This document shows positions 24,061 to 33,379 of a stretch of 64,000 nt of DNA, in pieces (the stretch's first letter is position 1; each line of letters opens with the position of its first letter). Made by a program: the position numbers and the translations under genes. Source of the DNA: Paenibacillus sp. Soil787. GTDB taxonomy: Bacteria; Bacillota; Bacilli; Paenibacillales; NBRC-103111. Under the pieces are notes generated by a model. That model did not search any database. It had not been told where the DNA came from and saw nothing but the letters and a program-made list of their open reading frames with translations. The DNA lies in contig NZ_LMSP01000034.1 of the NCBI RefSeq assembly GCF_001429545.1, positions 242,377 through 306,376 of the forward strand. The letters run 5' to 3'.

Positions 24061-25095
24061 TTAACGCTTATATCTCGAACTGGATCCTGATCTATTCTTG
24101 AACAAATGGATATTTTCCAAAGCGCGACCCGTTCCAATCGCCACACAATCTAGCGGATTCTCAGCGACGAGTACGGGCATTCCGGTTTCTCTTGCAAGCA
24201 GACGGTCAAGATTACGCAGTAAGCCGCCGCCACCCGTCAGCACAATTCCCCGATCCATAATATCCGCTGATAATTCAGGCGGACACTTCTCGAGAGTAAC
24301 CTTCACAGCTTCAACGATCGCATTCACCGTGTCCGTCAACGATTCCGTAATTTCATCGGAAGAAACGCTTAACGTTTTCGGTAATCCGGAAACAAGGTCA
24401 CGTCCTCTTATTTCGAGGGACTCAGGCTTGTCCATAGGAAGTGCCGACCCGATTTCCAGCTTAAGCGTCTCGGATGTACGTTCCCCGATCATCAAATTAT
24501 ACGTACGTTTAATGTATTGAGTGATAGCTTCGTCCATTTCATCGCCGGCGATACGAATGGAACGGCTCGTTACAATCCCTCCAAGCGAGATGACAGCAAC
24601 TTCCGTTGTTCCCCCACCAATATCGACAACCATGCTTCCTGTTGGTTCCCAGACTGGAAGATCAGCACCGATCGCTGCTGCGAAAGGCTCTTCAATGGTG
24701 TAAGCTTCGCGTGCTCCAGCCTGCTTCGTCGCATCCTCAACAGCACGCTTCTCAACAGCTGTGATGCCTGAAGGCACACAAACCATGACATTCGGGTGGC
24801 GCGGGAACAACCAACGCTGCTTCTGTGCTTGTCTTAAGAAGTAGCGAATCATCGTAGCGGTCGTCTCAAAATCAGCGATTACCCCATCCTTCATTGGACG
24901 AATTGCGCGAATGTTGCCTGGTGTACGACCGATCATTTTTTTGGCGGCGTCTCCTACAGCCTCGATTGTTTTTGTATCAGTACGTAGAGCAACCACGGAC
25001 GGCTCCCTAACGACAATTCCTCTGCCTTTTACATAAACCAGTGTATTCGCTGTACCTAAATCAATTCCTAAATCTTTGGTAAAACCACCGAACAT
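24061..25095 (-). CDS. mreB: Rod shape-determining actin homologue MreB
   Basis: A bacterial actin that forms membrane filaments steering wall synthesis. The 344-residue chain has the phosphate 1 motif DLGIDLGTANTLVYVKG at about 8-24, phosphate 2 VVDIGGGTTEVAVISLGG near 160-177, and the adenosine motif VLTGGGGLLRNLD. AAAGGAG precedes the ATG. It is first in mreB-mreC-mreD-minC-minD-rodA, 36 bases after radC. Confidence 0.97.
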   Translation of the reverse strand: MFGGFTKDLGIDLGTANTLVYVKGRGIVVREPSVVALRTDTKTIEAVGDAAKKMIGRTPGNIRAIRPMKDGVIADFETTATMIRYFLRQAQKQRWLFPRHPNVMVCVPSGITAVEKRAVEDATKQAGAREAYTIEEPFAAAIGADLPVWEPTGSMVVDIGGGTTEVAVISLGGIVTSRSIRIAGDEMDEAITQYIKRTYNLMIGERTSETLKLEIGSALPMDKPESLEIRGRDLVSGLPKTLSVSSDEITESLTDTVNAIVEAVKVTLEKCPPELSADIMDRGIVLTGGGGLLRNLDRLLARETGMPVLVAENPLDCVAIGTGRALENIHLFKNRSGSSSRYKR

Positions 25096-25131
25096 GGCAG
25101 TTGCTCCTTTCCTATTGCGTTATCTATTATA

Positions 25132-25821
25132 TTACATAAAGCCTTGTTCCTTCAAACTTATGAATCTCTGATCACCAATGATAACATGATCAAGCACTTC
25201 AATACCAATTATAGTTCCCGCTTCCATTAGCCGGTGTGTGAGCTGAATATCCTCTGGACTTGGCGTTGGATCACCGCTTGGATGATTGTGCACACAGATG
25301 ATCGAAGCACTGCTGCGTTTGATCGCCGCACGAAACACTTCACGAGGATGAACAATTGATGCGTTGAGGCTGCCCATCGATAATGTTTCCTGCGCAAGCA
25401 GATGGTTCTTTGTATTGAGAAATAAGCAAACGAAATGTTCCTTCTGCAAATAACGAAGATCTTCACTCACTAAATCTGCGATATCCTTGGGAGAACGAAT
25501 CGTAACTCGCTCCGCAAATGTACTCTTGGCCAGTCTGCGACCAAGCTCGATCCCGGCTTGAATTTGCAAAGCCTTGGCATCGCCAATTCCCTTGATTTGG
25601 GTAAGCTGGTCTTTGCTCATGTCAACAAGGCTGCGCAGCCCGCCGCTTTCACTCAATATTCGACCTGCTAGCCGCAGCGCAGACTCCGACACCGTCCCTG
25701 TTCGAAGTAAAATGGCCAGGAGCTCTGCATGACTTAACGCACCTGCTCCGTATTGGAGCATTCGCTCTCTAGGTCTTTCCTCTTGCGGTACTTCTCGTAG
25801 CATCAAGCTTGTGATTTCCAT
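25132..25821 (-). CDS. radC: RadC-family JAMM/MPN protein
   Basis: A 229-residue protein with an N-terminal helix-hairpin-helix region (LTQIKGIGDAKALQIQAGIE, about 66-85) and a C-terminal MPN domain bearing the zinc metalloprotease-like JAMM signature HNHPSGDPTPSPEDIQLTHR near 178-197. Long annotated as a DNA repair protein, but its true biochemical role is unsettled. Its position directly upstream of mreB is the common Firmicute arrangement (maf-radC-mreB). Confidence 0.93.
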   Translation of the reverse strand: MEITSLMLREVPQEERPRERMLQYGAGALSHAELLAILLRTGTVSESALRLAGRILSESGGLRSLVDMSKDQLTQIKGIGDAKALQIQAGIELGRRLAKSTFAERVTIRSPKDIADLVSEDLRYLQKEHFVCLFLNTKNHLLAQETLSMGSLNASIVHPREVFRAAIKRSSASIICVHNHPSGDPTPSPEDIQLTHRLMEAGTIIGIEVLDHVIIGDQRFISLKEQGFM

Positions 25822-25900
25822 GAATTCCCCTCTTTCATTATGTAGGTTGTGTTACTTAAACGCATCCCATTCATACGGATAAGTGCTCATAAAACAAAAT

Positions 25901-25935
25901 AAAGCCCGCGGATTTGTAAGATCCGAGGGCTTCTA
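25901..25935 (-). terminator. Terminator after the Rrf2 gene
   Basis: On the minus strand GAAGCCCTCGGAT and ATCCGCGGGCTTT pair, followed by ATTTT. It starts inside the last codons of the gene. Confidence 0.8.
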
Positions 25936-26388
25936 GGACAATTGCTCTTTATTCGATTGTGGACACTCGAACGATCTGATTTGTTCCAGCATACTGCCGA
26001 TGGTATGTCCATCAAAGTATATTTCCATCTGCTTCTCTGCGTCAATGAAAACCTTACCCATCAATAAATCCATTTTGGATGAAATGACGCAGGTCTTATT
26101 CTCATCACCAGAGCACCAGCTCGGTTTCAAGGAACCTTGACAAGTTAAACGGTAAATTTCTCCGAGTGTCACCTCGTCCGGATTGCAGCTAAGTATGAAT
26201 CCGCCACCGATCCCTTCTTTCGTTGAAACGTAGCCTGCTTTTCGTAGAAAGCCCATAACTTTACGTATACGAGCAGAATGGGTGGATACATTCGCAGCAA
26301 TTTCTTCACTGGTTGCCATATGATCAGGCAAATGAGCCAGAAATACGAGACTGTGGACGGCTATCGTAAATTCGCTGTTTATGGCCAA
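25933..26388 (-). CDS. Rrf2-family transcriptional regulator
   Basis: A 151-residue regulator with an N-terminal winged helix (INSEFTIAVHSLVFLAHLP, then TSEEIAANVSTHSARIRKVM) most like the YwnA subgroup. Three cysteines are visible: WCSG and KTCV in the middle, and FECPQ at the C-terminus, so redox or metal sensing is possible but not shown. The readable start is TTG at 26388, only two bases after GGGAGG, which is unusually tight; an ATA codon six bases further in would be spaced normally but is a very rare start. The gene is inserted between maf and radC and has its own promoter and terminator. Confidence 0.85.
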   Translation of the reverse strand: MAINSEFTIAVHSLVFLAHLPDHMATSEEIAANVSTHSARIRKVMGFLRKAGYVSTKEGIGGGFILSCNPDEVTLGEIYRLTCQGSLKPSWCSGDENKTCVISSKMDLLMGKVFIDAEKQMEIYFDGHTIGSMLEQIRSFECPQSNKEQLS

Positions 26389-26427
26389 TACCTCCCAGAA
26401 GAATGCGAAGTCATGTCGCTTACTGTC

Positions 26428-26456
26428 ATTGTAACCGTTACAGATTACACAGTCAA
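26428..26456 (-). promoter_or_regulatory. Rrf2 gene promoter overlapping a palindrome
   Basis: On the minus strand TTGACT (26451-26456), 17 bases, TACAAT (26428-26433). The odd-centred palindrome TGTAAC-G-GTTACA at 26430-26442 overlaps the -10 box, a classic position for an autorepressor operator. Confidence 0.72.
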
Positions 26457-26502
26457 TGTATGAGTCCTACTTTGGACATAAATGCCAGCTAGGATCAATT
26501 GA

Positions 26503-27105
26503 TTATAGGACTTGAATTTCAAAACTTAGCAGCAGATCACTAAGCAGAGAAAGCGGCAATCCAACAACGGTAAAGTAATCACCTTCAATAGATTCCACGA
26601 TCGTTGCCCCGATCCCTTGAATCGCATAGGAACCTGCTTTATCCTTAGGTTCTCCAGTAGCGATATAACGTAGAATTTGTGCGTCAGACATAATCTTCAT
26701 CTTCACATGTGTCACACGATGAGAGACAACCTGCTTACCTGTAGCCGCGTCCACACAAGCAACTCCACTGTAAACCTGATGTGTACTGCCTTGCAATGCT
26801 TTAAGCATCCGGAAAGAATCCTGTTCATCCACCGGTTTACCCAAAACTTCATTTTGATAGACAACAACGGTGTCAGAACCGATGATGATTCCTTCTTTTT
26901 CATTAGCTTCAAGCATTTCTAGAACAGTTGAAGCCTTACGTAAAGAGAGCACTTCTACAAGCTCAGAAGGCAATATTTTTTCTTCGACGGTCTCATCTGC
27001 GTCACTCACTCGAATGATATAGGGTAAACCAAGTGATTGAATAAGTTCCTGCCTCCGCGGCGAAGACGAAGCAAGAATAAGTCTTTGTTTAGGGGAATTA
27101 CTCAA
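26503..27105 (-). CDS. maf: Maf nucleotide pyrophosphatase
   Basis: A Maf/Ham1-fold pyrophosphatase acting on non-canonical or pyrimidine nucleoside triphosphates, linked to septum regulation in Bacillus. Signature residues: ILASSSPRRQELI near the N-terminus, a middle IIGSDTVV, and KDKAGSYAIQGIG. I choose TTG at 27105 (nine bases after AGGAG) rather than the TTG that abuts it; the product is then 200 residues. It leads the maf-(rrf2)-radC-mre segment. Confidence 0.93.
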   Translation of the reverse strand: MSNSPKQRLILASSSPRRQELIQSLGLPYIIRVSDADETVEEKILPSELVEVLSLRKASTVLEMLEANEKEGIIIGSDTVVVYQNEVLGKPVDEQDSFRMLKALQGSTHQVYSGVACVDAATGKQVVSHRVTHVKMKIMSDAQILRYIATGEPKDKAGSYAIQGIGATIVESIEGDYFTVVGLPLSLLSDLLLSFEIQVL

Positions 27106-27162
27106 AAGAAACAACTCCTAGCTGATTGTAATATTTACTATGGCTTTCCAAATGCGATCCGG

Positions 27163-27405
27163 TTACACCTTACGATACAGGAGGTACGCCCCCACTAATC
27201 CAAGAATACTGCACAGGTTTAGTTTCACCAAAAGATGGAACTCATATTTCACGACTTGTAAATCAGCTTTGGGCTCCCATGAAATTTGCGCCGATTTGGT
27301 CAAAAATGCGAGAGCAGGCACTGCAGCCAACAGCTGGCCTATGATAATCCCGGTAATTAAACCGACGATTAAAAATACGATCAAAGTGAAGGTACCTTTT
27401 TTCAT
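27163..27405 (-). CDS. DUF4321 small membrane protein
   Basis: An 80-residue protein with two hydrophobic segments (TFTLIVFLIVGLITGIIIGQ at about 5-24 and LCSILGLVGAYLLY near the C-terminus) separated by a polar stretch. The pattern is that of DUF4321 proteins, found next to maf in several Firmicutes and of unknown function. The ATG at 27405 has AGAGG nine bases upstream; the upstream ATG abuts it. Confidence 0.75.
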   Translation of the reverse strand: MKKGTFTLIVFLIVGLITGIIIGQLLAAVPALAFLTKSAQISWEPKADLQVVKYEFHLLVKLNLCSILGLVGAYLLYRKV

Positions 27406-27551
27406 TCCTGTCATCCTCTCTTTATGTACAAGCCCTATTATACGGGTAGATTCTTCTTTTTTCCAAGTAAAAATATGATAGGGTGGCGATTCTTACCAGC
27501 TTACAACGCAAGCCGATCCTAGTAAGATAGTTAGCGGAGGTATTTCAACTT

Positions 27552-28793
27552 ATGACTCTACTTAAAAGACTTATCCTTTTATCCTTATTACTCACATTTG
27601 CATTTCCTTATCAAGCCTTCGCTTACAAAGTTGTCCTCGATGCCGGACATGGTGGAAGTGATCCTGGTGCGACCGGTATAAACGGTTTGCGCGAAAAAGA
27701 TGTCAATTGGGATATCACCCAGAAGGTACGGAACGAGCTAGTCGCAAAAGGCTACGAAGTCGTCTTAACAAGAACAGATGACTCCTATTGGTCACTTGCG
27801 CAGCGAGTCGAATTTACAAATGCACAAAAAGCGGATTTATTCGTATCTATCCACGCCAATTCGCATCCGGACGGCAAAACGAAGGGAACTATGGTTCTCT
27901 ACTACGACAATGATTATCCACAGGAAGATTATCCAGCAAGTGAAACGATGAAAAAGTTAACTCCGTATAGCAAAGACCTCGCACAGCATGTTTTGGATTC
28001 TCTACTAGCTGCTGCCGGCACCAAAAACTTAGGTCTCGTTCCAAGTGCTGTTTATGTTGCCAGAATGGGAACAATTCCGAGTATTCTCGTGGAGACGGCC
28101 TTTCTTAACCAAACAAGCGACGCGGCTTTGCTTGCAAGCGACTCCGTTCGGTCTAAAATGGCTGCAGGTATTGCGGATGGGATTGCTGCCTACACGCCGC
28201 CCTTGTTCACGGATTCCCTTGGTCATTGGGCCAGAGAAGCGATTTTGCGGATGAAAAATAAAGGGATCATCGAAGGCATTGCTAATCGTTATGAACCGGA
28301 ACGTGCTTTAACAAGAGCAGAATTTCTCACATTAATGGATCGGGTATTTACGTTCAGCAAGTTGAAAGCCGTCTGTGAACCGAGCGTAACCGTGACATCC
28401 AGCGTTTATGGCTGCCAAGCTCCCGCTGAGCAAAGTTACATAGACTTGCCGTCATCTCATTGGGCAAGCCCAGTATTTGCCAAAGCCAAAAACTTAAACC
28501 TCTTGCAAGGCTACTCCGATGGAACGATTAGACCCAATCAATCGATCACGAGAGGCGAAGTCGCTTTTCTCTTTAATCGACTTTTGCAAATGTCGTCTAT
28601 AACAACGAATAGCCAACCGGATGCAGCATCATCCGCATCATTCAACGATGTACCTCAAGCATTATGGAGTGCGAAGGCCATTTATACTCTAAGAAATAAG
28701 GGCATCATTGATGGCATTACGGATACCGAATTTAAACCAAGTCAAACCATTACCCGCGCAGAGATTGCTGCCATGCTTAATCGGTACTACTAA
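27552..28793 (+). CDS. S-layer-anchored N-acetylmuramoyl-L-alanine amidase
   Basis: A 413-residue exported amidase. A signal peptide (about 1-24) precedes an Amidase_3 catalytic domain (about 25-215) with zinc and catalytic residues in DAGHGGSDPGA, LREKDVNW, SIHANSH and VETAFLNQ. Three SLH repeats follow (from about 219, 295 and 355: FTDSLGHWAREAILRMKNKG, YIDLPSSHWASPVFAKAKNL, FNDVPQALWSAKAIYTLRNK), which would bind secondary cell wall polymer. GGAGGT precedes the ATG. It is monocistronic, between divergent DUF4321 and a shared terminator. Role: wall turnover or daughter-cell separation (inference). Confidence 0.95.
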   Translation: MTLLKRLILLSLLLTFAFPYQAFAYKVVLDAGHGGSDPGATGINGLREKDVNWDITQKVRNELVAKGYEVVLTRTDDSYWSLAQRVEFTNAQKADLFVSIHANSHPDGKTKGTMVLYYDNDYPQEDYPASETMKKLTPYSKDLAQHVLDSLLAAAGTKNLGLVPSAVYVARMGTIPSILVETAFLNQTSDAALLASDSVRSKMAAGIADGIAAYTPPLFTDSLGHWAREAILRMKNKGIIEGIANRYEPERALTRAEFLTLMDRVFTFSKLKAVCEPSVTVTSSVYGCQAPAEQSYIDLPSSHWASPVFAKAKNLNLLQGYSDGTIRPNQSITRGEVAFLFNRLLQMSSITTNSQPDAASSASFNDVPQALWSAKAIYTLRNKGIIDGITDTEFKPSQTITRAEIAAMLNRYY

Positions 28794-28971
28794 AATAAAC
28801 GGCTACGCCTTCCTACTAGGACGAGTGCGTTTATCAAAAAATATAGCCGACTTATTGTGTGAAACATATAAATTCTTATATTTCAAGGATAAACGACTCC
28901 GTCGTCCTTCAGGGACGAGCTCGTTTGTCAAGGTAGATGCGAAGCAAAAGTATAAAACTTATACTTTCTAC
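28794..28971 (+). repeat. Two family C repeats after the amidase gene
   Basis: A diverged copy at 28794-28845 (AAATAAACGGCTACGCC then GGACGAGTGCGTTTATC) and a full copy at 28885-28971 (AAGGATAAACGACTCC, GTCGTCCTTCAGGGACGAG, CTCGTTTGTCAAGG, then GTATAAAACTTATAC). The first part folds into a long hairpin. Other copies are at 46551-46585 and 61949-62034. Confidence 0.75.
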
Positions 28972-28975
28972 AAAT

Positions 28976-29025
28976 AAAAAGCAGTGTGTCCAAACTCCTG
29001 AGAGTTTTGGGCACACTGCTTTTTC
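28976..29025. terminator. Bidirectional terminator, amidase and SPOR genes
   Basis: AAAAAGCAGTGTG and CACACTGCTTTTT flank an inner pairing CAAACTC/GAGTTTTG. Confidence 0.9.
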
Positions 29026-29026
29026 A

Positions 29027-30376
29027 TTAGGATACGCTGATTTTCTTGAGCAGCTCTCTCTGGGCAATAATGTACTGCATCATGGATGATTGAGCTTGCC
29101 ACAGCATAGCTGTGGAAGGACTCTTCTTGTACTCTTCCATTGATTGAACCGCGCTGTTGATCGATGTTGTCATTTTTTGCACGAATGATTTCGTGTCATC
29201 ACCCACCCCCTCGCTTAGCGAGGACGACAATGTGGTAATCAGCTGATGCGAAGTGCGCATCGCTTGCAGCGATGTTTCAGCCAGCGGGGTTGGCTTCGTC
29301 TCAGCCAAATGAACAAGCGCTAATCCATTGATCGTATTCACCAGTTTATCACCTTCACTAATGAAGGTTGGAACTGACTCCGGTTTCGAACCGCTCCAAC
29401 GAATTCCTGTGGCCGCAGGGATATCCATATTTTTCATATAGACCTCAATGGTTTTATCCGTTGTTTGCAGTTGTTCTCTTAAAGCGAGAGCGTCATCACG
29501 GTTTTTGGCAAATCCGACGAATACGGTTAGCTTATCTGTGGTGTCAAGTACAGTGGCTAATCCTTTCTTCTTCAAGGTATCTTGGATAGCTTGAGCTCCC
29601 TGCAGGTTGCTAAACACACCATTTTGAAGGAAAGTATACGACTTCGCAGGAATTTGAACCGTTGTGACAACTGAGGCAGAAGCTGGAATGGCAGGCGCTT
29701 GATCTGTCGTCGTTTTAGTTGCTCCTGTTGGCGCTTTCGATGGAGCTGCTGCTTGTACATTAGGTGAAGTAACTGTAATCGAATTATTAATCGATGCCGT
29801 AGTTTTGGTATCACGATCGCTTGAAAACATGGAGAGAACAAAGAAACCAAATGCAATGCCCGTCACCACCGCACCTGCCACTGATGTAGCAATTCGAATC
29901 CAAGGAGTACTCGTGGATTTCGCGTATCTGGCACCTGTCCCCGCTTCCGTATATGGTTCCTTAGACGTCCAGGTTGACCACTCATCCCGATGTCTGTCAG
30001 AAGTAGGCTCAGCTCTCTCTGTTGACGGATTTCTTACAGTTGGATTCTCTCGGGCCGCCTGTGACTCACGAATGATCCGTTCCACTCGCTCACCTTCCGA
30101 TTCAATCTGACTGTTCCAGCTTCCAAAATCTGTCGTGAACGTATTTAAAGCATGAGGTTCAAATAAATGTTCGACTTGCTCCCTCTCTGCTTGTTGATAA
30201 GGAGTCACCTCATCCGATGTATGACGGTCAATCGTAGAATCTATAACTTTAAATTCTTCCTGATAGAGTGATATCACTTTCTCCTCTTGATCAGGTACAC
30301 GCGATGCTTTGCGGGGCGATTCCGACCTTTCTTGTGGATCGAAACGGTAAGTTATTCTTGCTTTATTCTTGTTCAT
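29027..30376 (-). CDS. SPOR-domain membrane protein, uncharacterised
   Basis: A 449-residue protein with a long charged cytoplasmic N-terminus (about 1-160, rich in Arg, Glu, Ser), one membrane helix (IATSVAGAVVTGIAFGFFVL, about 165-184), a Ala/Thr/Pro linker, and a SPOR domain near 245-320 (SYTFLQNGVFSNLQGAQAIQ then GFAKNRDDALALREQL). SPOR domains bind denuded glycan strands at sites of septal hydrolysis. A C-terminal helical part follows. GAGGAG precedes the ATG. Neighbouring folC-murC and wall amidase fit a cell envelope role; the exact function is unknown. Confidence 0.78.
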   Translation of the reverse strand: MNKNKARITYRFDPQERSESPRKASRVPDQEEKVISLYQEEFKVIDSTIDRHTSDEVTPYQQAEREQVEHLFEPHALNTFTTDFGSWNSQIESEGERVERIIRESQAARENPTVRNPSTERAEPTSDRHRDEWSTWTSKEPYTEAGTGARYAKSTSTPWIRIATSVAGAVVTGIAFGFFVLSMFSSDRDTKTTASINNSITVTSPNVQAAAPSKAPTGATKTTTDQAPAIPASASVVTTVQIPAKSYTFLQNGVFSNLQGAQAIQDTLKKKGLATVLDTTDKLTVFVGFAKNRDDALALREQLQTTDKTIEVYMKNMDIPAATGIRWSGSKPESVPTFISEGDKLVNTINGLALVHLAETKPTPLAETSLQAMRTSHQLITTLSSSLSEGVGDDTKSFVQKMTTSINSAVQSMEEYKKSPSTAMLWQAQSSMMQYIIAQRELLKKISVS

Positions 30377-30536
30377 CTCTCAATCACTCCTCGTAAAATT
30401 TATTTGGAATCGGGCATAGCGCCGCGTCGTCTTGTCCAAATCTTCTGTTACTAGATTATGATTGAGAGAGCCCTATTATGTTTCTTTCAACAAAAAAAGA
30501 CCGCCTCCAGCCATTTGGCTTGCAGCGATCCTTCTT

Positions 30537-31925
30537 CTAACTATTCGGTTCGTACTTTTTACGCAGCGATTTGGCTAAACCATCAGCTGCTTTCCAGATG
30601 TCGCCCGCGCCCATGGTTAACACCAAGTCACCAGGCTGCACATGCTGAATCAAATATGTGAGTACCTCATCCCGAGTTGCCATATGCTGAACGTTCGGGT
30701 TGCTGTTGCTGCGGATCAATTGGGCCAGCTTGGCTGAATCTATTCCCTCAATAACCTTCTCGCCGGCTGGTGAGTAGATATCGGTAATAATAACCTCATC
30801 AGCTTCATCGAATGAGCGGCTGAACTGTTCAAATAAATAATAGGTTCGCGTATAACGTTGCGGTTGGAATACAGCTATGATCCGTTTGCCCGTTGCTTTT
30901 GCTGCGGAAATGGTAGCTTGAATCTCCGTAGGATGATGCGCGTAGTCATCAATGACCAACATGTTCGCAACTTCTCCCAGCACTTGGAATCTACGCTTTG
31001 CACCGCGGAATTCTTGAATGGCTTCTGCAATGTTCTCGAAGCTGAGTCCTGCTTCCAGACAAGTGATAAGCGTAGCTAGTGCATTATACACGTTGTGTTT
31101 GCCTGGTACGGACAAGCTTACCTGACCGAGTGCCGCCCCTTTGAACTGTACAGTAAACGTAACCTTACGATCACCTAACGTAATATCGCTTGCAATATAA
31201 TCAGCCTCAGTATCTATGCCATACGTAATAACTTCGCTCTCAATATGCGGAATCATTTCACGTAAGAACGTATCATCATTACAAACAATAGCTCTCCCGC
31301 CAGGTCTAACTTGACTGAGGAACTGCTTGTAAGCTTTCTTCAAATTCTCGAAATCACCATTATAATTCTCCAAGTGATCCGCTTCGATATTGTTCACAAG
31401 TGCGAGAGTTGGGTGATATTGAAGAAAGGTTCCATCACTCTCGTCCGCTTCTGCCACGACGAATTCGCCCTTGCCAGCCTTGGCATTACTGCCAACATTC
31501 ATGATCTCGCCACCGATGATATAGGTCGGATCTATTCCACAAATCTCCATGACTAAAGCAATCATTGATGATGTAGTTGTTTTGCCGTGTGCCCCGGCTA
31601 CCGCAATGCCTTTGCGTTCGTTCATGAGCCGAGCAAGCATTTGTGAGCGATGAATAATCGGAATATTCAATTGTTCCGCAGCTTGCATTTCTACATTGTC
31701 TTTGGCCAGAGCGGTTGAATACACAACTAAATCGGCCCCTGACACGTTCGTAGCTTCATGTCCGATGAAAACTTGCGCACCCTTCGCTTTCAGTTTTTCA
31801 GTAAGCTCTTGCTGTGCCAGATCGGAACCGGATATCCGGTATCCCATTTCCAGCATGACTTTGGCAATGGCACTCATGCCGTATCCGCCGATGCCTATAA
31901 AATGTACGTGTTCTGCTTGACTCAC
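30537..31925 (-). CDS. murC: UDP-N-acetylmuramate--L-alanine ligase MurC
   Basis: Adds L-alanine to UDP-MurNAc in cytoplasmic peptidoglycan precursor synthesis. The best start is GTG at 31925, giving MSQAEHVHFIGIGGYGMSAI; the ribosome binding site AAAGGATGG lies in the end of folC. The ATP-binding GAHGKTTTSSM is at 111-121, EADESDGTF follows at about 170, and the C-terminal VIDDYAHHPTEI is typical. The product has 462 residues. It is last of valS-folC-murC, in contrast to Bacillus, where murC lies elsewhere. Confidence 0.95.
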   Translation of the reverse strand: MSQAEHVHFIGIGGYGMSAIAKVMLEMGYRISGSDLAQQELTEKLKAKGAQVFIGHEATNVSGADLVVYSTALAKDNVEMQAAEQLNIPIIHRSQMLARLMNERKGIAVAGAHGKTTTSSMIALVMEICGIDPTYIIGGEIMNVGSNAKAGKGEFVVAEADESDGTFLQYHPTLALVNNIEADHLENYNGDFENLKKAYKQFLSQVRPGGRAIVCNDDTFLREMIPHIESEVITYGIDTEADYIASDITLGDRKVTFTVQFKGAALGQVSLSVPGKHNVYNALATLITCLEAGLSFENIAEAIQEFRGAKRRFQVLGEVANMLVIDDYAHHPTEIQATISAAKATGKRIIAVFQPQRYTRTYYLFEQFSRSFDEADEVIITDIYSPAGEKVIEGIDSAKLAQLIRSNSNPNVQHMATRDEVLTYLIQHVQPGDLVLTMGAGDIWKAADGLAKSLRKKYEPNS

Positions 31926-31932
31926 GCCGTTC

Positions 31933-33309
31933 TCACCATCCTTTTTCAGAATCGGTTTGATAGGTAATCCAAGAACGAACATCAGAGATTAAATACAGCG
32001 TGCCGGATACGACCGCCAGATCATCCTGCTCAGTTCTGCTTGTTAGTGTTTCTAAGGCTTGCTTCCAGTCTCGCTCGACAATGATATCTACCGTTCGATT
32101 CATCTCGCGCAGCAGCTCACTTGCAATCTCAGCAAGCATAGAAGCGTCGCCTTTTTTATGAAAATCAGGTTCCGTAATTATAAGAGTATCCACCAATGGT
32201 AGTATATGCCTTAAGTAGCCTGTATGATTCTTCGTCGAGAGCATACCTACCATCATATGAAGCTTCCGGTACGTATATACACGTTGAAGCGCGGCCGCCA
32301 GAGTTGCGGCCCCTTCGGGGTTGTGAGCGCCATCGAGTAATATACGGGGCTCGCTCGAAACCATCTCAAGCCTGCCCGGCCAACGTGTCTCCTTGAGTCC
32401 TTTGAACAGATCTTCATCATCTACGATGCATGCATAATATTGACGAAGAACTTCAAGCGTCATTACGGCCACTGCTGCGTTCTTCAATTGGTGCTCACCG
32501 TTCAATGTAATCGGCACACCATGAATATTTCGAAACGGCCCGGTAAAATCAAAAGTTTGGCTATCTAGCTCACTAGTCACATTCGTGAAATTGAATTGTC
32601 CGCCAAGTGAGTAGAGTGTTGCTTTTTTCGCCTTGGCTGTTTGATCGATCACACTCCAAACCTCATGGGGCTGGGCAGCGGTAATGACAGGTACACCAGC
32701 TTTAATAATTCCCGCTTTTTCTGCTGCTACTAATTCGAGTGTATCTCCCAAGATTTCCATATGGTCATGGCCGACATTCGTAATGATGGTTACGACAGGA
32801 TTCACAATATTCGTGCTATCCAGCCTTCCCCCGAGACCTGTTTCCCATACTACGTAATCGGGATATGCCACTTTGCCGAAATACATAATCGCTAGTGCGG
32901 TCGAAATTTCAAACATAGACGGAGGACCGGCCTCAGTCTCTGCAATTTCGTCTACGAATGGCTTCATATCATTCACCAGTCTGAGCAGCACGTCGTCTGG
33001 AATGTCGGCTCCGTTCACTTGGATACGATTCGTATACTTCTCCAAATAAGGAGAGGTGAATGTACCCACGTCATATCCGCAAGCCTGCAACACAGAAGAT
33101 AGATAGGCACATGTAGAGCCTTTGCCATTCGTCCCAGCCACATGAATGAATTTCAGCCTACGTTCAGGGTGACCTAGTTTCTCCATTAACATCTGCATTC
33201 GTTGAAGCCCCGGCTTCATACCGAGCTTCTCCATCCGGCCGACAATCCAGGCTATGGCTTCTTGCGCGGTCTGGAATTCAGCCGAAGGGGTGTCTTTGAT
33301 TTTATCCAT
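31933..33309 (-). CDS. folC: Folylpolyglutamate / dihydrofolate synthase FolC
   Basis: Adds glutamate to dihydropteroate and to folates. I take ATG at 33309 (GAGG nine bases upstream) over the ATG at 33324. The ATP loop VAGTNGKGSTCAYL is at about 58-71 and FTSPYLEKYTNRIQVNG follows, both typical, as is LGGRLDSTNI and the C-terminal LLDGAHNPEGA. The product has 458 residues. It follows valS by about 70 bases, as in Bacillus, and is followed at once by murC. Comparison with Bacillus order suggests comC, next in that genome, is absent here. Confidence 0.95.
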   Translation of the reverse strand: MDKIKDTPSAEFQTAQEAIAWIVGRMEKLGMKPGLQRMQMLMEKLGHPERRLKFIHVAGTNGKGSTCAYLSSVLQACGYDVGTFTSPYLEKYTNRIQVNGADIPDDVLLRLVNDMKPFVDEIAETEAGPPSMFEISTALAIMYFGKVAYPDYVVWETGLGGRLDSTNIVNPVVTIITNVGHDHMEILGDTLELVAAEKAGIIKAGVPVITAAQPHEVWSVIDQTAKAKKATLYSLGGQFNFTNVTSELDSQTFDFTGPFRNIHGVPITLNGEHQLKNAAVAVMTLEVLRQYYACIVDDEDLFKGLKETRWPGRLEMVSSEPRILLDGAHNPEGAATLAAALQRVYTYRKLHMMVGMLSTKNHTGYLRHILPLVDTLIITEPDFHKKGDASMLAEIASELLREMNRTVDIIVERDWKQALETLTSRTEQDDLAVVSGTLYLISDVRSWITYQTDSEKGW

Positions 33310-33379
33310 CGATCTCATCCTCATTTACTATATGAATCAGCTTGTTTTAGTAACTAGGCATTCGTTTGTTTTACCGCAA

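Noticed and set aside
27140..27478. 112-residue plus-strand ORF
   Set aside because: Antisense to the DUF4321 gene, and that gene has the better start signal and recognisable family.
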